A DNA stretch of 10,022 bases from DATKQI01 sp035532755 (GTDB taxonomy: Bacteria; Pseudomonadota; Alphaproteobacteria; Acetobacterales; Acetobacteraceae), in NCBI GenBank assembly GCA_035532755.1, contig DATKQI010000158.1, forward strand, positions 1 through 10,022, in the 5' to 3' direction. This document shows positions 1 to 6,772 of this stretch, piece by piece. A model generated the notes under the pieces. It had not been told where the DNA came from, did not search any database, and was given only the letters and a program-made list of their open reading frames with translations. Numbering within the stretch: position 1 is the first letter of the stretch; the number at the start of each line of letters is the position of its first letter. The position numbers were made by a program, and so were the translations under genes.

Positions 1-102
1 AGACCGTAGGATCACCACCAACCTCGTCAAACACTCAGGATTTCTGCAAATTTCCGCAACCTGCTAAAACTTGATAAAGTTTACGTTCATCTGCTTTCAG
101 AA

Positions 103-489
103 ATGCAGTCACTCGACGCAAAGATTCTAAATCATGCTGTAGTTGTGCTCTCCAAGAGTCATCAAATTTTTGGCTATCAGGTTGCTCCCGAAGAAAGCAG
201 ATTGCCGCTTGGCTTTTCTCCTATTACATCTGTCGAGTTAGCAAACGTATTCGGAGTATTGGATGAAAGTGTTATGTTGTCCGCGTTGAACTTAAGCAGG
301 GTTGGCTGCCTGTTGGGTCGCCCGCATCAACCAAATTACATTGCTCTTGAAGACCAGCCGATAATACCGCAGATGCCGACTATCATAACGGAAGATGCCA
401 CATTCTGCCTCACCTCGTTGGGGAGTGCGCTGGTGAACGCCTGTAGCAGCCCTACGTTGTCGTCTGTGAAGTATGCTGATCAGGTGTAA
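103..489 (+). CDS. Small protein resembling the C-terminal part of Abi-alpha (DUF4393), probably a fragment
   Basis: A 128-residue reading frame in A/T-rich DNA unlike the rest of the window. I do not recognise it firmly. Three short stretches recall the C-terminal half of Abi-alpha/DUF4393 (abortive-infection-associated) proteins: SLDAKILNHA near residues 3-12, ALNLSRVGCL near 61-70 and the terminal FCLTSLGSALVNAC near 101-114. Those proteins are usually at least twice as long. The same frame is open from base 10 (a TAG lies at 7-9), and the residues just before the ATG (KVYVHLLSE) continue the likely homology. There is no clear ribosome-binding site before 103 and no other ATG, GTG or TTG start between 10 and 102. 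The gene is therefore probably a 5'-truncated or frameshifted remnant. Its last codons abut the IS remnant, so the C-terminus may also be altered. If functional, an Abi-alpha protein would suggest phage defence, but this is weak inference. Confidence 0.4.
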   Translation: MQSLDAKILNHAVVVLSKSHQIFGYQVAPEESRLPLGFSPITSVELANVFGVLDESVMLSALNLSRVGCLLGRPHQPNYIALEDQPIIPQMPTIITEDATFCLTSLGSALVNACSSPTLSSVKYADQV

Positions 490-805
490 ATGGGATCGAG
501 TTTCGTCTGGCGGCGGCAGGGATGATTGTCTGGATGGGGCACAACAAAACCGCCAGCCAGGCGCCCGGCAGGCGGAAATTGCAGCCGACGGCGGCCATCA
601 GGGCGTTGATAGCATCGCCGGCGCAGCCGGCCAGGTGGTTGCGGCCCATGCGGTGGTCTGTTTTGAGGTGCCCGACGACGGGTTCGACGGCCGAGCGTCG
701 CGGCAACTCGCGCTTGATTGGCTCGGTGACACCGCGCTTCTGCCCCGACGTGTAGACGCGTAAGCCGCGACTGAGCGGCGCGTTGTGGCGGCGGTATACG
801 CCGCC
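452..805 (-). pseudogene. C-terminal fragment of an IS5-family transposase
   Basis: Read on the minus strand from about base 803, the frame gives YRRHNAP, RVYTSGQKRGVT, RRSAVEPVVGHLK and GDAINALMAAVGCNFRL. These are the well-known C-terminal blocks of IS5-type DDE transposases, and the E of AVEPVVGHLK is the usual catalytic glutamate. The two catalytic aspartates and the whole N-terminal part are missing: upstream of the tyrosine near 794-796 the usual 'DRGYRGH' context is lost and the frame becomes low-complexity. After the last recognisable block the frame runs on into A/T-rich DNA and stops at 452-454. The element's outer end is therefore probably near 490-500; I could not fix the terminal inverted repeat. 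It cannot transpose on its own. It sits exactly between the A/T-rich island and the GC-rich operon, consistent with a past insertion or deletion. Confidence 0.8.
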
Positions 806-810
806 GCCAC
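785..810. repeat. 26-base GC-rich inverted repeat at the broken end of the IS remnant
   Basis: GTGGCGGCGG (785-794) and CCGCCGCCAC (801-810) are perfect 10-base reverse complements around a 6-base loop (TATACG). It lies where transposase similarity fades, about 150 bases before the importer operon. It could form a strong hairpin on either strand. No T-run follows, so a standard rho-independent terminator is not supported. It may be a by-product of rearrangement within GGC-rich sequence. Confidence 0.6.
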
Positions 811-850
811 GCCGGCGGACCATCTCCTCCCGCCATGCGCCCGAAATCGC

Positions 851-878
851 ATGACTTCCGCCGTTGCCGGGGGATAAC
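851..878 (+). promoter_or_regulatory. Weak candidate sigma-70-like promoter for the importer operon
   Basis: ATGACT (851-856) and GATAAC (873-878) are separated by 16 bases. Each matches four of six consensus positions (TTGACA, TATAAT). This is the best pair I found between the IS remnant and the binding-protein gene. The rest of 811-962 has no recognisable gene. It holds a purine-rich stretch at 883-893 that resembles a strong Shine-Dalgarno sequence, and the real ribosome-binding site at 947-952. Confidence 0.2.
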
Positions 879-962
879 ATGCGAGGAGGGAGGCGCTTCA
901 ACGAATGCGCCACAGTCGCTTGCCCGCATGGGAACAAAACGAAAACAAAGGAAAAGGCGCCG

Positions 963-2642
963 ATGTCGTCGAAGAACCAGGATCGGAACATCGCTCTGCT
1001 CAAGCGTGATCTTGCGGCGGGCCGGATCAACCGCCGTGAGTTCCTGCGCTATGCCGTGCTCGTCGGCATGGCGGCGCCCGCCGCCTATGCCTTTGTGGGC
1101 GAACCGCTCGGCACCGGCATCATCGGCTCCGCGGCGGCCGCGATGCCCGGGGGCGGCACGCTCCGCCTCGGCACGCAGGTGAAGTCGCTCAAGGATCCGG
1201 CGACCTACTCCTGGGGCGGGTACGACGCCAACGTCACGCGCCAGGTCTGCGAATACCTGACGTTAACCGATGAAAACAACGTCACCCATCCCTATCTGCT
1301 GGAAAAGTGGGAGGCATCCTCGGACCTCAAGACCTGGACCCTTTCCGTCCGCAAGAACGTCAAGTGGCACAATGGCCAGGATTTCACCGCCGATGACGTG
1401 CTGTGGAACCTGAAGCGCCTGGCGGATCCGGCAGTGGGTTCGTCGTTCATCGGCCTGATCAAGGATTTCCTGCTGAAGCCGGTGCCGGACGGGACGGACA
1501 AGAACGGCAAGCCGAAAACGAAGCTCGTGTGGTGGGATGCCAGCGCCATCGAAAAGATCGATTCCCACACCATCCGCCTCAACGGCAGGGTGCCGCAGGT
1601 GGCGATTCCCGAATACCTTTTCCACTACCCGGCCCTGATGCTCTATCCGGGAGACAAGGGCGTGTTCGGCACCGGGTCGCAGGGCACCGGCGCCTTCACC
1701 ATGACCGAGTACCAGATCGGCAAGATCGCCGCCGTGCGTGCGGTGAAGGGCTATTGGGGCGGCGGCCCGCATCTCGACGGGATGCGGTTCATCGACCTCG
1801 GCGACAATCCGGCGACCGCCATTTCCGCCATGGCGTCACACCAGGTCGACGGGCTTGTTGTCACGGACCCGGCGCAATACCCCGCGCTCAAGGCGATGCC
1901 TTTCCTCAAGCTCTACACGGTCGGCAGCGCGCAGACCGGCGTGCTTCGCTTCCATGTTGACCAGAAGCCGTGGAGCGACCCCAGGGTGCGCATGGCGATG
2001 CGGCTCGGCCTCGACAATGCCAGTTTCATCGCCGCCGCGGTGCGGGGCCTCGGCACGCTTGGCCAGGACTGCCACGTGGCGCCGGTGCTGCCCGACTACG
2101 GCAAGGTGCCGGACATCGTGCGCAACATTGCGAAGGCCAAGAAGCTGCTGGCGGAAGCCGGCTATCCGAACGGGTTCGACACCGAGCTTGCGACACCTGC
2201 GGACAATGCCTGGATCGTCGCCGAATCCCAGGCGGCGATCGAGCAATGGAAGGAGATCGGTGCCAGGGTGAAGCTCAACATCATGCCCGGCGCGGAATAC
2301 TGGAACGTGTGGACGAAGGTGCCGTTCGGCTGCACCATCTGGTACCATCGCCCGCTCGGCGTGATGCTGCTCAACCTTGCTTACCGCACCGGCGTGCCGT
2401 GGAACGAGACCGGCTATTCGAATCCGGAATTCGACCGGTTGTTGAATCAGGCGGGCGGCATCCTTGAAGCGAAGAAGCGCGCCGCGGTGATGCAGAAGCT
2501 GCAGGAAATCCTGCAGCTGGACGGGCCGATGGCCCAGCCGATGTTCGCCGAAGCCTTCACATTCATGGACAAGAAGGTTCAGGGCTTCGTGATGCACCCC
2601 AGCAATTACATCTTCGGCAACAAGCTCGCCATGACGGCATGA
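963..2642 (+). CDS. ABC transporter substrate-binding protein, family 5 (peptide/Dpp-Opp type), Tat-type signal
   Basis: A 559-residue periplasmic binding protein that captures the substrate and delivers it to the two permeases encoded downstream. The start at 963 is chosen because AAAGGA (947-952) lies 10 bases upstream and it gives a typical N-region. An in-frame ATG at 879 would add an implausible leader. Residues 22-30 read INRREFLRY, a twin-arginine-like motif followed by a hydrophobic stretch (about 30-45) and an alanine-rich probable cleavage area near 57-61, suggesting Tat export already folded. The SBP_bac_5 signature is clear at 111-146: YLLEKWEAS, LKTWTLSVRKNVKWHNGQ, FTADDV. NPEFDRLL near the C-terminal quarter is also typical. 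Residues about 172-190 form a lysine/glycine-rich insertion (DGTDKNGKPKTK) not usual in DppA. The family covers peptides, opines, nickel, glutathione and other compounds, so the ligand cannot be named. First gene of the operon; 139 bases separate it from the first permease. Confidence 0.93.
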   Translation: MSSKNQDRNIALLKRDLAAGRINRREFLRYAVLVGMAAPAAYAFVGEPLGTGIIGSAAAAMPGGGTLRLGTQVKSLKDPATYSWGGYDANVTRQVCEYLTLTDENNVTHPYLLEKWEASSDLKTWTLSVRKNVKWHNGQDFTADDVLWNLKRLADPAVGSSFIGLIKDFLLKPVPDGTDKNGKPKTKLVWWDASAIEKIDSHTIRLNGRVPQVAIPEYLFHYPALMLYPGDKGVFGTGSQGTGAFTMTEYQIGKIAAVRAVKGYWGGGPHLDGMRFIDLGDNPATAISAMASHQVDGLVVTDPAQYPALKAMPFLKLYTVGSAQTGVLRFHVDQKPWSDPRVRMAMRLGLDNASFIAAAVRGLGTLGQDCHVAPVLPDYGKVPDIVRNIAKAKKLLAEAGYPNGFDTELATPADNAWIVAESQAAIEQWKEIGARVKLNIMPGAEYWNVWTKVPFGCTIWYHRPLGVMLLNLAYRTGVPWNETGYSNPEFDRLLNQAGGILEAKKRAAVMQKLQEILQLDGPMAQPMFAEAFTFMDKKVQGFVMHPSNYIFGNKLAMTA

Positions 2643-2677
2643 AGCGCGCGGCGCCTGTGCCGGACAGCCGCCGGACC

Positions 2678-2700
2678 CCCGCCCCGCCTGCGGGCGCGGG
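2678..2700 (+). promoter_or_regulatory. GC-rich stem-loop between binding-protein and permease genes
   Basis: CCCGCCCCGC (2678-2687) can pair with GCGGGCGCGGG (2690-2700), allowing one bulged base and opening of the innermost pairs. A second small repeat, GGAAC-N5-GTTCC, follows directly at 2699-2713. No T-run follows. A hairpin after a binding-protein gene is a known device for raising binding-protein mRNA over the permease mRNA (partial attenuation or 3'-end protection). Here that role is inferred from position only. The remainder of 2643-2781 shows no gene. Confidence 0.4.
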
Positions 2701-2781
2701 AACGGTGTGTTCCGGCACCGGTTTGCCGTTCGCGAATTCCGGCCGTTCCCGCAACGTGACCCGATTTCGCCGCGGCAGGCC

Positions 2782-3792
2782 ATGCCGTACTTCCTGATCC
2801 GCCGTCTGATCGCACTTGTGCTGACGCTGATTGCGGCGTCGTTCCTGGTCTTCGCTCTTACCCAGTTCTCGCCGGCCAACGTCGCACGCGAAACGCTCGG
2901 GGCCTATGCGCTCCCCTCGCAGGTTCGGATGCTGTACCGGAAGCTGCATCTGGGCGATCCGCTGGTCGTCCGCTACCTGCGCTGGGGCGGGGTGCTGCTC
3001 GGGCTGCGCAAGGATCCGCTCGATGACCCAGCCCTCGGCCTCAACATCGCCGATCCGCGCGGCTCGCGCTATTTCGGAAACTTCGGCTACTCCACGCTGT
3101 TCCGCGAGCCGGTGAACGACATCATCTGGAACCGGCTTGCCAATACCGCCATCCTTGCCGGCATCGCGTTCGCGATCATCGTGCCGCTGTCCATGCTGCT
3201 CGGCATCCTGGCCGGCATGCGGCCGGGCAGCCTGCTTGACCGCGTGCTCTCGGTGACGTCGATCACCATGACCTCGATGCCGGAATATGCACTCGGCGTC
3301 ATCCTCACGGCGCTGTTCGCGGTGTGGCTGAAGGTGCTTCCCGGGACCTCGCCGCTCTCGCCCGGCACCGGCTGGCCGCTCGCCAGCCAGTTCGCCCTTC
3401 CGGTCGCGGTGCTCGTTCTCTACGATTCCGGCTACGTCGCGCGGATGGTGCGCAGCTCGATGATCGAGGTTCTCGGCAGGCCGTTCATCCGCACCGCCAT
3501 CCTCAAGGGGCTGCCTCGGCGGCGGGTGATCATGCGCCACGCCCTGCGCAACGCCATGATCACGCCGTTCACGGTCATTCTCCTGCAGATCAACTTCCTC
3601 ATCGGCGGCGTTGTCGTCACGGAAACGGTGTTCGCCTATCCGGGCTTCGGCCGCATGCTGCTGCAGGCTTCGCTGTTCGGCGACATCGCGCTGATCGAGG
3701 CGGCCACGCTGATCGCGCTTGCCATCGCCATCGGGACGCAGTTCCTGAGCGACCTCGGCTACTGGCTGCTCGATCCGCAGGTGCGCGGATGA
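2782..3792 (+). CDS. ABC transporter permease, DppB/OppB type
   Basis: A 336-residue inner-membrane permease, the first of the heterodimeric channel of a peptide-type importer. The ATG at 2782 gives the canonical beginning (MPYFLIRRLIALVLTLIAAS); a GTG at 2707 would add 25 residues without family resemblance. The ribosome-binding site is weak (GGCAGG a few bases before). Hydrophobic segments lie near 9-29, 121-145, 167-187, 203-221, 261-285 and 305-325, giving the usual six spans. The cytoplasmic EAA loop that docks the ATPase is intact at 235-257: FIRTAILKGL, then RHALRN. The C-terminal FAYPGFGRMLLQA block is typical. The periplasmic loop between the first two spans looks about 25 residues longer than in ordinary DppB proteins (about 75-100), with a charged DPLDD stretch. 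Its stop overlaps the start of the next permease (ATGA), indicating translational coupling. Confidence 0.93.
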   Translation: MPYFLIRRLIALVLTLIAASFLVFALTQFSPANVARETLGAYALPSQVRMLYRKLHLGDPLVVRYLRWGGVLLGLRKDPLDDPALGLNIADPRGSRYFGNFGYSTLFREPVNDIIWNRLANTAILAGIAFAIIVPLSMLLGILAGMRPGSLLDRVLSVTSITMTSMPEYALGVILTALFAVWLKVLPGTSPLSPGTGWPLASQFALPVAVLVLYDSGYVARMVRSSMIEVLGRPFIRTAILKGLPRRRVIMRHALRNAMITPFTVILLQINFLIGGVVVTETVFAYPGFGRMLLQASLFGDIALIEAATLIALAIAIGTQFLSDLGYWLLDPQVRG

Positions 3793-4691
3793 GGCCCGCG
3801 CCCGTTCGCGCCCCGGCCGATGCGGCCACCGCTCTCGCCGCCCGCATCGAGGCGATCGAAACGAAGCCGCCGGGCCTGCTCCGCCGCCTGCCCACCTCGC
3901 CGGTGGCGATGGTCGGGCTCGGCATCATCCTGTTCTGGGTGATCCTCGCGCTGGTGGCGCCGCTCCTGCCGCTGCCCTCGCCCACCGCACAGGACTATCT
4001 TGCCATCGCCCATCCCGGGCCGACGGCGCAGCATCTGCTCGGCGTCGATGCGCTCGGCCGCGACACGCTTTCACGCCTGATCTGGGGCGCGCGGATCGTG
4101 CTGGCGCTGGCGCCGATCTCCGTCATCGCCGCCTATCTGGTCGGCGCGACCATGGGGCTGGTGGCCGGCTACTACCCCGGCTTCATCGACGGCGTGATCA
4201 GCCGGCTGTCCGATGTCATCCTCGCTTTTCCGGTGGTCGTCCTCTACGTCGTGCTGATCGCCGCCATCGGCGCCTCCGCCGTGAACATCGTCGTCGCCGT
4301 GGTGATGATTTCGGCCCCGGCGATCGCGCGGATCGTGCGCGGGCTCACGATCCACCTCGTACGGCAGAACTTCGTCGCCGCGGCGCGCCTTCGGCGCGAG
4401 AGCAGCCTGTTCATCATGGTGGTGGAGATCATGCCCAACTGCCGCGGGCCGCTGATAACGGATTTCTGTCTGCGGCTCGGCTACACGACGATGACGATCG
4501 GCACGCTCGGCTTCCTCGGCCTCGGCATTCCGCCGCCCGCGCCGGACTGGGGCGGCATGGTCCAGCTCGGAACGCCGATGCTCACGGTCTATCCGGAGAT
4601 GGCGTTGTTTCCGGCCCTGGCGCTGGTGTCTCTTGTGCTCGGCTTCAATCTTCTGGCCGACGGCCTGAACGAGCTCGCGAATGCCGACTGA
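3789..4691 (+). CDS. ABC transporter permease, DppC/OppC type, with an altered EAA loop
   Basis: A 300-residue second inner-membrane permease. It starts in the ATGA overlap with the preceding gene and ends 11 bases inside the ATPase gene. Family marks are the cytoplasmic N-terminal tail, a first membrane span near 39-61, LLGVDALGRDTLSRLIWGAR (about 83-102, the DppC signature), SDVILAFPVVV (141-151), and the C-terminal TLGFLGLGIPPPAPDWG (239-255). The EAA loop at 195-217 reads FVAAARLRRES and ends EIMPN. In the family this region is normally '(V)EAARLRGES...EILPN'. Here the glutamate is alanine (197) and the invariant glycine is arginine (203). The reading frame is otherwise intact, so this is a working-length gene with an unusual ATPase-docking loop rather than an obvious pseudogene. 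The substrate is unknown and set mainly by the binding protein. Confidence 0.93.
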   Translation: MRPAPVRAPADAATALAARIEAIETKPPGLLRRLPTSPVAMVGLGIILFWVILALVAPLLPLPSPTAQDYLAIAHPGPTAQHLLGVDALGRDTLSRLIWGARIVLALAPISVIAAYLVGATMGLVAGYYPGFIDGVISRLSDVILAFPVVVLYVVLIAAIGASAVNIVVAVVMISAPAIARIVRGLTIHLVRQNFVAAARLRRESSLFIMVVEIMPNCRGPLITDFCLRLGYTTMTIGTLGFLGLGIPPPAPDWGGMVQLGTPMLTVYPEMALFPALALVSLVLGFNLLADGLNELANAD

Positions 4692-6753
4692 GACGGCACT
4701 CGCCGCCCCGCCACACTCCGCCGCATCGCCCGCGCCGGCGCCGCTGCTCGAGATCCGCAATCTTCGCGTCGCCTATCACACGTCTCGCGGTCACCTCGTG
4801 GCGCTGCCCGATTTCTCGCTCACGATTGGCGCCGGCGAAAGCTTCGGCGTGGTCGGCGAATCAGGCTGCGGCAAGAGCACGCTGGTGATGGCGATCATGC
4901 GCTATCTCGGCCGCAGCGGCGTGATCACTGCCGGCCGGATTCTGTTCGAAGGCCGCGACCTCGTCACCGCGACGGAGGCCGAGCTCACGCGCGTGCGCGG
5001 CACGCGCATCGCGATCGTCTATCAGGAGCCGGACAGCGCCCTCAATCCCTCCATGACCGTCGGCCGCCAGCTTATCGAGGTGCCGATGCTGCATCAGGGA
5101 ATGGAGCGCCGGGACGCCTTCGCCCGCGCCGAGGAGGTGCTGGCCGACGTGCATATGGCGGACCCGCAGTCGATCCTCCGGCGCTACCCGCACCAGCTTT
5201 CCGGCGGCCAGAAGCAGCGGGTGGTCATTGCGATGGCGCTGCTCGCCAACCCCTCGCTCCTGCTCCTCGATGAACCGACCACAGGGCTCGACGTCACCGT
5301 CGAGGCGGCGGTGATCGACCTGATCGACGAGCTGCGCCGCAAATACCGCACCGCGCTTCTTTACATCTCGCACAATCTCGGCCTCATCGCGCGCGTCGCG
5401 GAGCGCATCGGCGTGATGTATGCAGGCGAACTCGTCGAGGAAGCCCGAACCGCGGCGCTGTTCGCATCGCCGCGCCACCCGTACACGCGCGGCCTTCTGC
5501 GCGCGATCCCGCGCATGGGCATGAGCAAGCGTGATTTCCCGCTGCTGCCGATCCCGGGCACGTTGCCGGCGCCCGGTGCGGCGCGCCGCGGGTGCGCCTT
5601 CCTGCCGCGCTGCGCGCTCGCCCTGCCCGGGACCTGCGACGTGTCGCCGGTTCCGCTCGCCGAAACCGACGCCGGCCACCGCGCGCGCTGCCTGCGCTGG
5701 GCGGAAACCATCCCGCCTTCGCCGGCCGGGCTTTCCACCGCTGCTGCCGGCGGCAGCGGCGAGACGATCATCGAAGCCCGATCGCTGATGCGCAGCTATC
5801 GCGTGCGTCGCGGCGTCATCAAGGCCAATGACGGCCTCGACCTCACCGCCTGCCGCGGTGAGGTGCTCGGTATCGTCGGCGAATCAGGTTCCGGCAAATC
5901 GACCTTTGCCCGCATCCTTGCCGGCCTCGAAGCCGCGTCCGGCGGGGTGCTCCGGTTCGCCGGCGCGGACGTGGCGCGCCGCACGGTGCAGCAGCGCACG
6001 CCGGCGCAGGTGGCGGCCATCCAGATGATATTCCAGAACCCGGACGGCACGCTCAACCCGTCGTTTCCGGTGGGCTGGCCGATCGCCCGGGCGCTGCGCA
6101 AGTTCGGGATCGGCCGCCGCCGCGGCGAGATCGAGGAGCGTGTGCGGCGGCTGCTCGAAATGGTGCAGTTGCCGGCATCGGCGCGACATTCCCTGCCGCG
6201 CCAGCTTTCCGGCGGCCAGAAGCAGCGCATCGCCATCGCGCGCGCTTTCGCCGGCCGGCCGGAGGTGCTGATCGCCGACGAGCCCACTTCCGCGCTCGAT
6301 GTCTCGGTCCAGGCCACCGTGGTCAATCTCCTGCTTTCGATCCAGGCCGAGAGCGGCACCACGATGGTGTTCATCAGCCATGACCTCTCGCTCGTGCGCT
6401 ACATCGCCGACCACGTCGTGGTCATGTATCTCGGCCGGGTGATGGAGGTCGGGCCGACCGAGGCGCTGTACGCCCCTCCCTACCATCCCTATACCGAAGC
6501 GCTCCTTTCCGCTGTGCCGACGCCCGATCCGGAGCAGGGCGGCCGGCGCATCCGCCTCTCCGGCGAACTCCCGAGCCTCACCAATCCGCCGCGCGGCTGC
6601 CGTTTCGCCAGCCGCTGCCCGCGCAAGCTGGGGCCGATCTGCGACACCGAGGTTCCGCCGGAGCGCGATGCCGGGGGTGGGCACATCATCTCCTGCCATA
6701 TACCCCTGCACCAGCTCGCCGCCGTCGCACCCATTCCGAGCACCACGCGATGA
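4681..6753 (+). CDS. Fused double ATP-binding protein of a Dpp/Opp-type importer (DppD-DppF fusion)
   Basis: A 690-residue protein that powers import; both ATPase halves, usually separate DppD and DppF subunits, are joined in one chain. First half: Walker A GESGCGKST (about 60-67), Q-loop YQEP (114-117), signature LSGGQ (173-177), Walker B LLLLDEP (193-199), switch His 231. Second half: GESGSGKST (400-408), FQNP (451-454), LSGGQ (509-513), VLIADEP (529-535), His 567. All catalytic motifs are present in both, so both sites should hydrolyse ATP. Each half ends with the oligopeptide/dipeptide C-terminal domain carrying four cysteines: 305, 311, 319, 337 and 640, 646, 654, 672. Such cysteines have been reported to hold an iron-sulfur cluster in some family members. 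A short linker (about 341-362) joins the halves. The ATG at 4681 overlaps the permease end by 11 bases. Confidence 0.95.
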   Translation: MPTETALAAPPHSAASPAPAPLLEIRNLRVAYHTSRGHLVALPDFSLTIGAGESFGVVGESGCGKSTLVMAIMRYLGRSGVITAGRILFEGRDLVTATEAELTRVRGTRIAIVYQEPDSALNPSMTVGRQLIEVPMLHQGMERRDAFARAEEVLADVHMADPQSILRRYPHQLSGGQKQRVVIAMALLANPSLLLLDEPTTGLDVTVEAAVIDLIDELRRKYRTALLYISHNLGLIARVAERIGVMYAGELVEEARTAALFASPRHPYTRGLLRAIPRMGMSKRDFPLLPIPGTLPAPGAARRGCAFLPRCALALPGTCDVSPVPLAETDAGHRARCLRWAETIPPSPAGLSTAAAGGSGETIIEARSLMRSYRVRRGVIKANDGLDLTACRGEVLGIVGESGSGKSTFARILAGLEAASGGVLRFAGADVARRTVQQRTPAQVAAIQMIFQNPDGTLNPSFPVGWPIARALRKFGIGRRRGEIEERVRRLLEMVQLPASARHSLPRQLSGGQKQRIAIARAFAGRPEVLIADEPTSALDVSVQATVVNLLLSIQAESGTTMVFISHDLSLVRYIADHVVVMYLGRVMEVGPTEALYAPPYHPYTEALLSAVPTPDPEQGGRRIRLSGELPSLTNPPRGCRFASRCPRKLGPICDTEVPPERDAGGGHIISCHIPLHQLAAVAPIPSTTR

Positions 6754-6772
6754 TCGTTCGCACGGAGCAGAC

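Noticed and set aside
864..962. Longer start for the binding protein (TTG at 864 or ATG at 879)
   Set aside because: The added residues do not resemble a signal sequence. The ATG at 963 has AAAGGA at proper spacing and yields a standard Tat-type N-terminus.
1836..3540. Long minus-strand open frames opposite the transporter genes
   Set aside because: They are a by-product of high GC and biased codon use. Their translations are arginine/alanine/histidine-rich with no family resemblance, and they lie opposite clear genes.
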